A DNA stretch of 60,498 nt from Gammaproteobacteria bacterium (lineage in GTDB: Bacteria; Pseudomonadota; Gammaproteobacteria; Competibacterales; Competibacteraceae), in assembly GCA_024234995.1 (NCBI GenBank), contig JACKNF010000019.1:1-60498 (forward strand), in the 5' to 3' direction. Shown in pieces: positions 53,537-60,498 of this stretch (position 1 is the first letter of the stretch; the number at the start of each line of letters is the position of its first letter). Position numbers and translations under genes: made by a program. The notes beneath the pieces were generated by a model. The model did not search any database and had not been told where the DNA came from. It saw only the letters and a list, made by a program, of their open reading frames with translations.

Positions 53537-56500
53537 TTATACCATCTGGAATTGTTCGAACCCAGTACCCGCAGCAGCTACTGTGTCCAATTTTTGTTCT
53601 ATTGATGGCGTCTTAGGCACAGCTTGATGAGCGGCGATCACCTCATCGAGGCTGGTGAGTCCCTCGATTACCTTCCGGAACTGCACCTCAAGTTTCGGAA
53701 ACAGGTGTGCACAAGCATCAGCGTCCTTCGCTTTAGCAGCGGCCAGTAAAGCAACCGCTGCTTCGGCCAGATCGAGCGCGCCGAGCGTATAGGCTACCCC
53801 TTTGAGGGAATGTGCCAACCGTACGCAGGTTTTCCAATCGTTTTCCTTCAGTGCCTGCTGGTACTGTGACAGGAAATTTTTGCCGTCGGTGTCGCGGAAT
53901 TGTTTAAGTACACGCAAAAACCATGCTGACCGGCCGCCTACATATGAGAGTCCGACTGCTTGGTCAATGCCAGGGAATTCCGGGATCGCGGGGGCTTCCG
54001 TAGCAGCAGATTCCTTCGGGATCACGAAAACCGGCGCTGGAGAGATAACAGTCGGCAGGCACTGCACCATGCGCTCGTAGAGCAGTTCCATGCGGACCGG
54101 TTTTGCAAGGTGGGCATTCATGCCGGCAGAAAGGCACTCCTCTTGATCGGCTACCATCGCATTGGCGGTCAGAGCAATAATGGGAATATGACGCGTTTCT
54201 GGGTTGCTGCGTAATATCCGGGTTGCAGTATGGCCATCCATCACAGGCATCTGGCAGTCCATCAGGATCAGGTCAGGTTTCTGGGCCGCCACGGCCTTCA
54301 GTGCTTCAGCACCATTCTTGGCAAGGCGAACCGGTAGGCCAACTGTAGATAGCAATTCCATAATAACTTTTTGATTAAATTCAACATCCTCAACAAGAAG
54401 AATGTCCAGGCCATGGAAACGCGACCATTGAAGCCCGCTCGGTTTGCGCCGGTCTATCTGGGGTTTGTTAACTGCAATCCCCAGACAACGGGACAATTCG
54501 ACATAAAGATGACGCGTACTAACCGGCTTGGCCAGGAAACCTTGTATTTCATTGCCAGTTTCGCACAGTTCATCATGGTGGCTGTAGGGGGTGATCAGGA
54601 TCATGGGCGGTGGCGGATCAACCCCTTGCAATGCTATCTTCTCGCGCAGGCGCCGGATCGGCTCGATACCATTGATATCGGACTTGCACCCGTCGATGAG
54701 GCACGCAAGATAGGGTGATCTGCATTGAGTATCAAGCAATGTCAGCGCCTTTTCCACGCTTGTGGCTGACTCAACAGCCAGCCCAAGCTGGCTTATCAGA
54801 TGGGTCAGGATATGGACGGATGCCGGACTGTCGTCAATCACTAATATCGGTCGATGGGAGAATTCCGGCAGCTTCCTGGTAAATGCAGCAATGCCAAGGC
54901 GACGATCCATACCCAATACCTTGAAGCATGCCGTAAAATGGAAGATGCTGCCTTTTCCTAGCTGGCTCTCAGCCCATATGCGCCCGCCCATCATCTCGAC
55001 CAAGTGGCGGCTGATCGCTAGACCCAACCCTGTTCCCCCATAGCGGCGGGTGGTAGATGCATCGGCCTGGGTGAAGGGCTGGAACAGGCGAGCAATCTGT
55101 TCAGCGGTCATCCCGATACCTTCGTCGCTGATGGCAAAGTGCAGTTCAGCTTTGTTGTCGCTGAAAGCCTGGACCTTGACCCGCACGATGACTTGACCCC
55201 CAGTAGCAAACTTCAGCGCATTGCCGACAATGTTGATCAGCACCTGCCCAAGCCGCAATGGGTCGCCAATTAGTAAACGAGTGTCATCGTTGATGTCATA
55301 GAACAGTTCGATACCCTGGTTTTCAGCGCGTAAGGCCACTACACTGGAAAGCTGCTCAAACACTGTCTCAAGGACGAAAGGAACGGCTTCCATCTTCAAT
55401 TTGCCGGCCTCGATCTTCGAGAAGTCGAGGATATCGTTGATGACATGCAGTAATGAGTCTGACGCCATCTTGATCTTTTCGAGGTAATTGCGCTGCCGGT
55501 TATTTAGGGGCGTGTTCAGAGCCAAATCGGCCATACCGATGATGGCATTCATCGGGGTGCGAATCTCATGAGACATGTTGGCCAGGAAAGCGCTTTTTGC
55601 TCGGTTGGCGCTATCGGCAGACTCAGCGCGTTGCTCAAGTTCCGCCTGCATGTCTCTGATTCTTCTTATGAGCTCCATCTGCTCTGTCACGTCACTGATA
55701 GCGCCTACCAGGCCGGCGACGCTACCATCGGCACGGAAGTACGTTGCTTTATGGAACACAACGTTGCGGGTTGTGCCATCACTGCGCTTCACCAGCCATT
55801 CATAGGCTTGTGTGCCGGGTTGGTTGATCAGGCTCTGATCCATAGCGTGATACCGATCAGCGATATCCTTTGGAGCTATGTCAAAAACACTCTTACCAAT
55901 GATCTCGCTTCGCTTTTTCTCAATAATGACCTCAAAGGCTTTGTTGCAACCGAGGTAGACGCCTTTGATATCTTTGTAGAAAACGGGTATAGGCAGACTC
56001 TCCATCAACGTCATCATGAATTCCCGCTGGTCCTTGATCTGCTGTTCAGCTTGATGTTGATCGGTAATATCCAGAAAACTCCAGACTCGACCAACGATTT
56101 CATCGCCTATGCGCTGGGGATGCGAAAAACGGGCAAAGACGCGGCCATCGCTGAATATTAATGTGTCACGTGAGGTGGCTTCCGGTTTGTTGTAGAGCAC
56201 CCGAACTTTTTCCAGAAATGCTTGCGGCTCAGCGAGCTGTTGCGTCCCATAGGCGAGGACAGCCTCATCGTCTCCAGCATCGATCAGTGCCTGTGGAATA
56301 CGCCACATTTCGCTGAACCGCTGGTTAACCAAGGTGATCTTGCCGTGCCGGTTGACCACGAGGATTCCGCTGTAGGTTGCCTCCAGTGTCGATGCAACCA
56401 GCGATCGCGCGTTCTCAGCCGCAGCTATGGCTTGTTCGAGTGCAGCGGTACGCACCTCGACCATTTGAGCGAGACGCTTGGCTTCATTGCGCTTTGTTTC

Positions 56501-58351
56501 TTTAAGTTCTTCATACGCCTGCTCGACATTGCAGATCATGTGGTTGAGCGAAGCCGCCAGCATGCCCAGCTCATCGTTTGATTGTTTAGGGAAACGGTAG
56601 CTGTACTCGCCGGCCTCAACCCGTTTCAGGCCGATGATAAAGGCCTTGAGGCTCTGCGTGATCAGTTGCGCCAACCAGACTGCAATACCGATTACGACTA
56701 CAATCATCAGCGCCGTCGAGAAGGTCAGGTCTGCCTCCATACGCTTGATAGTGTTGATCAGTATATTTTGGATCGTTGCTTGCCTTTCCTCGATATGAGT
56801 TTCCAGGGTGCGCACTTTCCCGTCCATCTGTTTGGCTATCGCGATCGCAGGGTGCTGAAGATCGCCAATACGGGCGCTGATGGCGACAAAGCCGAAGCCG
56901 CGGGGGGTTTTTCCATACTGGCCTGTGAAATAGGGAATCGCAGCAGCGGTAGTGAGCTTCCAGCTGCCACTCCAGAGAATGAGGAAGGAGCCGGAACCGC
57001 CATTTCTCGTTAAATCATGCCAACCGGCACATTGTGGCGCAAAGTTGAGGTAGCGGCAGTCCAGGCCGATGGTCCCGGCAGCGGTCAGTGCCTTGGCAGG
57101 CTTCTTATCGCGGCTTTGCGCATCGAATGGTGGTACTTTGTGCAGGAAGATTTCTAGCGGTTCGCCACTTGCCTGCCATTGTTCATAGATGGATGCTTCC
57201 AGCCAGGGCGTAACGCGCTGGCCAGTTGCAGGGTCGAAACCAGGCAGCGAATAGTGATGTGGATGAGCGATGGCGCGATCCTGGTGGTCCCACATGAAGG
57301 CGTAATTACCATTCTCTGCATTAGCGATTTGTGTATAACGTTTCAACGTGGGCAGCACGTGGCTGGTCATCGCCATCAAATGATCATGATCCAGCGCCAG
57401 CGTCACATAGCCACTGATAGAGCCGTTCTCAACCACCGGCGCTGCCCAGCGCACGATACCTTTGAAGCGTTTGCCAACGGGATTCTCGCGTCCAGCATAG
57501 GCTTCCTGTTCCGGCATATAGCGCAGGTTCTGCTTACGGGCATTTTCCGGGGTGTAGGGACCGATAAGATGTGAGCCGACGTAGGGACCAATTACCTCCG
57601 ATACATAGAGTTCACTAGGCTTGAGTTTCTTCAGTTCGGAAAAATAGGTTTCCGCCTTACACCAGGTGTTTTCCGGTTTACTGACATCGCGCAGCGCATG
57701 CGGCAATAACGGAGTGGCGGATACCTTGATCTTCTCCATACCGTTGAGGTCGACGAAAGTTATTTCATGGAACAGTGGCTTACGCAGATTCGGCAGTACA
57801 CTTTCTGGCGGGCGGTAGTGAAAGCCCTTGTCATTTTCCCGGTTACTCGATGTACCTGTAGCGGTGTTCTGATTTTCTATGGTCTCGACGGCAGGTACCC
57901 ACTGACTACCGTCCTCCGCTAGTTGCCAGCGCCCTGCATCGACCACCTGTTGTGACCGGCTAGCAATAAAGTTTTCGTAGAGCTTCTGGTTGGGTGTGAG
58001 CTTGGCTGCTTGCAGAATGTCCTCATCGCGTGCATACAGAAAGCTTGCTACTTGGCGCGCCGTATCGGTAGTCAGACGCTCAAGTTCTTCGCGGGCATGT
58101 TTGTTTAGGGCATCTTCAGCTGCGGAGGATTTGTTGACTATCTCTTCGAGAGTGGAGCGTACCTCTGTGGCTATTTGCCTCGTATGGCTTTGGATCTCTT
58201 GTCCAAGATGCTGTACCCCTGTCCAAGCAACAAGAGCCAGTAATATTAGTGGCACGACCTTGATCAAGACGAACAGCCAAATTAATTTGGCTTGCAAGCT
58301 GAGTTTGCCAATGATCACAGGCACCGGTTTTTTCAGTTCTGTTGCATTCAT
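53537..58351 (-). CDS. Cache-HAMP-PAS hybrid sensor histidine kinase
   Basis: A 1604-residue hybrid kinase. A transmembrane segment (about 24-50) and a large periplasmic Cache region (about 60-520, with RYLNFAPQCAGWHDLTRNGG) are followed by a second helix near 550-572 and a HAMP domain. Two PAS domains (about 640-890) lead to HisKA with NMSHEIRTPMNAI (His about 927) and an HATPase with DEGIGMTAEQ and GGTGLGLAISRHLVEMMGG. Two receivers (Asp about 1219 and 1364; the second with LMDCQMPVMDG) and a C-terminal Hpt domain (HSLKGVAYTLG, His about 1516) complete a phosphorelay. No partner regulator is adjacent. Confidence 0.95.
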   Translation of the reverse strand: MNATELKKPVPVIIGKLSLQAKLIWLFVLIKVVPLILLALVAWTGVQHLGQEIQSHTRQIATEVRSTLEEIVNKSSAAEDALNKHAREELERLTTDTARQVASFLYARDEDILQAAKLTPNQKLYENFIASRSQQVVDAGRWQLAEDGSQWVPAVETIENQNTATGTSSNRENDKGFHYRPPESVLPNLRKPLFHEITFVDLNGMEKIKVSATPLLPHALRDVSKPENTWCKAETYFSELKKLKPSELYVSEVIGPYVGSHLIGPYTPENARKQNLRYMPEQEAYAGRENPVGKRFKGIVRWAAPVVENGSISGYVTLALDHDHLMAMTSHVLPTLKRYTQIANAENGNYAFMWDHQDRAIAHPHHYSLPGFDPATGQRVTPWLEASIYEQWQASGEPLEIFLHKVPPFDAQSRDKKPAKALTAAGTIGLDCRYLNFAPQCAGWHDLTRNGGSGSFLILWSGSWKLTTAAAIPYFTGQYGKTPRGFGFVAISARIGDLQHPAIAIAKQMDGKVRTLETHIEERQATIQNILINTIKRMEADLTFSTALMIVVVIGIAVWLAQLITQSLKAFIIGLKRVEAGEYSYRFPKQSNDELGMLAASLNHMICNVEQAYEELKETKRNEAKRLAQMVEVRTAALEQAIAAAENARSLVASTLEATYSGILVVNRHGKITLVNQRFSEMWRIPQALIDAGDDEAVLAYGTQQLAEPQAFLEKVRVLYNKPEATSRDTLIFSDGRVFARFSHPQRIGDEIVGRVWSFLDITDQHQAEQQIKDQREFMMTLMESLPIPVFYKDIKGVYLGCNKAFEVIIEKKRSEIIGKSVFDIAPKDIADRYHAMDQSLINQPGTQAYEWLVKRSDGTTRNVVFHKATYFRADGSVAGLVGAISDVTEQMELIRRIRDMQAELEQRAESADSANRAKSAFLANMSHEIRTPMNAIIGMADLALNTPLNNRQRNYLEKIKMASDSLLHVINDILDFSKIEAGKLKMEAVPFVLETVFEQLSSVVALRAENQGIELFYDINDDTRLLIGDPLRLGQVLINIVGNALKFATGGQVIVRVKVQAFSDNKAELHFAISDEGIGMTAEQIARLFQPFTQADASTTRRYGGTGLGLAISRHLVEMMGGRIWAESQLGKGSIFHFTACFKVLGMDRRLGIAAFTRKLPEFSHRPILVIDDSPASVHILTHLISQLGLAVESATSVEKALTLLDTQCRSPYLACLIDGCKSDINGIEPIRRLREKIALQGVDPPPPMILITPYSHHDELCETGNEIQGFLAKPVSTRHLYVELSRCLGIAVNKPQIDRRKPSGLQWSRFHGLDILLVEDVEFNQKVIMELLSTVGLPVRLAKNGAEALKAVAAQKPDLILMDCQMPVMDGHTATRILRSNPETRHIPIIALTANAMVADQEECLSAGMNAHLAKPVRMELLYERMVQCLPTVISPAPVFVIPKESAATEAPAIPEFPGIDQAVGLSYVGGRSAWFLRVLKQFRDTDGKNFLSQYQQALKENDWKTCVRLAHSLKGVAYTLGALDLAEAAVALLAAAKAKDADACAHLFPKLEVQFRKVIEGLTSLDEVIAAHQAVPKTPSIEQKLDTVAAAGTGFEQFQMV

Positions 58352-58941
58352 TTATACTTAACTGCGCAACAAAGTTAGATTTTTTTGAACAAAGGCTGAT
58401 AGAGTTATTATTCTTTCAGACCCTTTTATAGAGAGGACAGACCCATGATCAGGCTAGAATTCGCGGTAAAGAAACGGTGGTCTGCGCTATAAACGTTACC
58501 CTCATTGACATCTAAAAATGTAACATAAGATAGATGTGCTCTGATTGAAGAGTCAAGGGGTAGCGCATCATGAAATCAGTTGGCCGAGAGAGATCTATGC
58601 CATGATCTTAAGTAGTGCTTGCATGCTGTACTAATAGAAAGATTGAGCCTTTATTTTATTTTATTTGATTGATTTAATTAATGAAATTGTATTTAAGGCT
58701 AAATAGTGGGTCTGTTTTCGGCGAAAATGGCAGCACCCTTAATATTGTCTCTAAATATTTAGGCCCCGATCTATCTACAATGACAGGTCTATTGGGAGCT
58801 GCGCCAATGATTAATATATAAAATGATATGTAATACGCGATATTCGACTTTTTGAGAGGGGATAAGGGCGAGCCGATGTGGTATAGCGATGTGAGCGAAG
58901 CTGGGAGGAACCAATCACCCCAACCTCACAGAGAGACCGCC
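58352..58941. other. AT-rich spacer with short inverted repeat
   Basis: About 590 bases without a recognisable gene. ACAGACCCA (58437-58445) and TGGGTCTGT (58707-58715) are 9-base inverted copies 260 bases apart, and the region reads like decayed mobile DNA. The kinase promoter should lie at the left end. Confidence 0.4.
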
Positions 58942-59148
58942 ATGCTGCTTGAAAACTTTATCATCACGGTGTTGCTGGGTAGAAAAACAGATGATTTCCT
59001 GTTCAGGGATCACCGCTTACGTCAACGCGGCTTTGTCCCCAAACTGACCAATAACGAAGCGATCACCTTGGAGTGAGCCGGCAAACTTTTAGGATTAGAT
59101 ACGGACGCGGGCATCCGAAAATACCTTATCGTATCCTCAACTTTCTAA
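58942..59148 (+). mobile_element. IS982-type transposase remnant
   Basis: The reading LLENFIITV..RLRQRGFVPKLTNNEAITLE, then an in-frame TGA (59074-59076), then AGKLLGLDTDAGIRKYL matches the N-terminus of IS982-family transposases (LEDFIIAVF..LRQRGFSPSLSDSEVITME.GEFLGLDTD). The reading ends at a second stop (59146-59148) at the neighbouring Spy-like gene. The DDE catalytic region is absent, so it is an inactive fragment. Confidence 0.65.
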
Positions 59149-59561
59149 TAATCTTTCACATCGCGTGAGCTACCGGCCATCGCATCGCGTTCCTGGAGCC
59201 ACTGCTCGTATTTGCTGGTTTGTTCAGGGGTGAGGACTGCACGAATCTCTTGCTCTTCTTTATCATGAACGCGTTTCATTTTTTCCTGCAGCGGTGGAAT
59301 TTCCTTTTCTAGCTTGGCGATTGCTGCGCTGTCATTGGCTGTTTTAGCACGACGTAACTCGCGTTGTTTGCGATGTAAATCTCCACGAGGGTTTCTCATT
59401 GCGTCGCGAGCTTCTTTTTGAATCGCTGCCACCTTCGCGGCTTGTTCGGTATCCAAGCCAAGCGCGCTCTTAAGTGGCTTATCCGCATAGGCACTACTAC
59501 TGAATATGAGTAGGCTGCAAACGATGCAGGAGAAAATGAGTGAAAGCGGTTTGATATACAT
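59145..59561 (-). CDS. Spy/CpxP-like periplasmic protein
   Basis: A 138-residue exported helical protein. A signal peptide ends near SSSAYA, followed by LGLDTEQAAKVAAIQKEAR, charged helices, IPPLQEKMKRVHDKEEQEIRAVLTPEQTSKYEQWLQERDA with the LTPEQ motif of the LTXXQ/Spy family. Members are periplasmic chaperone-like or stress-induced proteins. Its 3' end overlaps the transposase remnant by four bases. Confidence 0.85.
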   Translation of the reverse strand: MYIKPLSLIFSCIVCSLLIFSSSAYADKPLKSALGLDTEQAAKVAAIQKEARDAMRNPRGDLHRKQRELRRAKTANDSAAIAKLEKEIPPLQEKMKRVHDKEEQEIRAVLTPEQTSKYEQWLQERDAMAGSSRDVKDY

Positions 59562-59599
59562 CAGTCCTCCTTAAATTAGGTAGTGATAGAGTTAATCTC

Positions 59600-60028
59600 A
59601 TGTTTAAATGGGATTTATATGTTTTTCCCCTGAGCAAAGTAGGAAGAGGCTTATACGCAGCTCTTCAAGCATATTCTTTAAGAATGGATGTTTCCAGCCA
59701 TGGACACATCAATCAGTGTGTAAGTTGGAGTGATCAAGGAACTCCTGCAATGACACTGGTGGTGAAAGCAATTTTTCTGCTGGGAGCTGGAGCATTAACC
59801 GTAGCGGCCCGGTGGGCCATGGAGAAGACCAGACCGTCTGCGCTTAAACCGGTCAGGAGGTTCTTTGTGCCGCTCCAGTATCCGCCTTCAAAAAATGAGC
59901 CAGATTATGATAACGCTGGCCTTGCTGTTCTTAGTTTTCGCAACCTTCCACCAGCTGACGTAATCGATTGCGTTACCAAACATCTTCTCGATGGCCCCAA
60001 GAGGAGGGCCGTACCTGTCGGTTGTTAG
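59600..60028 (+). CDS. Doubtful hypothetical ORF
   Basis: An open frame of 142 codons, divergent from the Spy-like gene, with one hydrophobic segment (LVVKAIFLLGAGALTVAA, about 53-70). No ribosome-binding site is evident at the first ATG, and I recognise no family. It may be a decayed gene in a mobile-DNA region. A later start, M at about residue 51, would give a small membrane protein. Confidence 0.25.
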   Translation: MFKWDLYVFPLSKVGRGLYAALQAYSLRMDVSSHGHINQCVSWSDQGTPAMTLVVKAIFLLGAGALTVAARWAMEKTRPSALKPVRRFFVPLQYPPSKNEPDYDNAGLAVLSFRNLPPADVIDCVTKHLLDGPKRRAVPVGC

Positions 60029-60071
60029 CTGAATCTTCCCTGAGACCTATTAAGTAATATCAGAGAAATAG

Positions 60072-60160
60072 GTTTAGTTCACTTTAAGTACTCTTTTAAA
60101 GATAAGGGGTTAGGTATGTTGAATTCTGGTTAAAATGGACCGGTCCAAAGTGAACTTAAC
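60072..60160. repeat. MITE-like inverted-repeat element
   Basis: GTTTAGTTCACTTTAA (60072-60087) and CCAAAGTGAACTTAAC (60145-60160) are near-perfect inverted copies flanking 57 bases. A perfect 12-base palindrome TGGACCGGTCCA (60136-60147) lies by the right arm. The element sits between a doubtful ORF and the last partial gene, in a segment with other mobile-DNA debris. It might instead be a transcription terminator or IS end. Confidence 0.45.
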
Positions 60161-60423
60161 AGGGATTATGAATGACTATTATGGCCTGGATAATGTGGTG
60201 AACTATCAGCTATTAGCACTGATGATAGGCTATCAAAGATTGGTATAGAGTGTGCTTCTTCTGTCATAAGCTTTCTTTATGGCAATCAATGAGGGGTTTT
60301 AGGAGTGCTATGGTTATCTCACTAAATACCCCAAGCCGTTAAGGCCAGTTTGGATTAAAGGGAAGTGATATACGGTGGGTAATTTAACACCGCTGAATTG
60401 AAATGCTTGAGAAGATACACATC

Positions 60424-60498
60424 ATGAGAAAATTCACAATCAATGGTGCGGTGCATAAAGGCAAGCACATCGAAGTCACTAAATATATCAAGACAGCT
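60424..60498 (+). CDS. Partial unidentified CDS running off the window
   Basis: ATG 60424 opens MRKFTINGAVHKGKHIEV and stays open to the last base. GAGAAG lies about nine bases upstream, which supports a true start. Only 25 residues are visible and no family can be named. Confidence 0.4.
   Translation, partial: MRKFTINGAVHKGKHIEVTKYIKTA

Noticed and set aside
55568..57013. Several plus-strand ORFs of 119-197 codons
   Set aside because: They are antisense shadows of the hybrid kinase, whose own reading is continuous and motif-rich.
58437..58715. ACAGACCCA/TGGGTCTGT inverted repeat as IS ends
   Set aside because: Nine bases is short for IS ends, and no transposase lies between them; chance is possible in AT-rich DNA.
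1..60498. CRISPR arrays, tRNA and rRNA genes
   Set aside because: No regularly spaced repeats, cloverleaf-like sequences or rRNA stretches were found by reading.

Overview
The window reads as a chromosomal contig of a Gammaproteobacterium. The gene order leuS-lptE-holA-proA-nadD-rsfS-rlmH and maf-rng-yhdP-nit is typical of that class, as are moaC, rnd, hppA and typA. A PEP-CTERM protein, several large c-di-GMP and histidine-kinase signalling proteins and an arsenic cluster suggest an environmental, biofilm- or floc-forming species. A Competibacter-like relative is only a guess. No rRNA, tRNA or CRISPR array was seen.

Layout. 1-759: decayed or unidentified sequence. 0.76-1.4 kb: secreted spondin-domain protein. 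1.5-9.1 kb: hrpA (-), a cold-shock gene, typA, a SatP-type acetate transporter and a single-Cache sensor protein. Every gene here except typA carries apparent small deletions that break the frame. 9.2-17.2 kb: a membrane-anchored DUF4124 protein, an LplT-type MFS/PlsC acyltransferase fusion, a tandem HDOD-histidine kinase and REC-PAS-GGDEF-EAL pair, and a glycine-zipper lipoprotein. 17.4-22.7 kb: rnd, moaC, hppA, metY. 23-36.9 kb: a dense plus-strand housekeeping block covering leucyl-tRNA synthesis, LPS export, replication clamp loading, proline and NAD synthesis, ribosome silencing, 23S rRNA methylation, RNase G, AsmA-like YhdP and a nitrilase.

37-40.6 kb is the most interesting regulatory region. 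A PEP-CTERM gene and a secreted subtilisin-like protease diverge from an AT-rich 1 kb spacer. The spacer holds a clear c-di-GMP-I (GEMM) riboswitch ahead of the protease, a candidate RNA switch over its ribosome-binding site, sigma-54-like promoters on both sides, and three copies of a 17-base TGYCGG..TTTTACA element. The c-di-GMP enzyme at 11.5-14 kb could feed this switch, although it lies 25 kb away.

40.8-45.4 kb: an arsenic and metal resistance cluster on the minus strand (arsR, permease, thioredoxin-like protein, CDF efflux, acr3, arsC). 45.6-53.4 kb: accessory genes, including a LuxR regulator, an OmpA-C-domain protein and an L,D-transpeptidase-like protein (both without signal peptides), an AT-rich lipoprotein gene next to the latter that could encode its immunity partner, a second ArsR-type regulator, and an FCD-type GntR regulator divergent from an AcuI-type reductase with a palindromic operator over its -35 box. 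53.5-58.4 kb: a 1604-residue hybrid histidine kinase. 58.4-60.5 kb: decayed mobile DNA (IS982-type transposase remnant, inverted repeat), a Spy/CpxP-like gene and the start of a gene that runs off the end.
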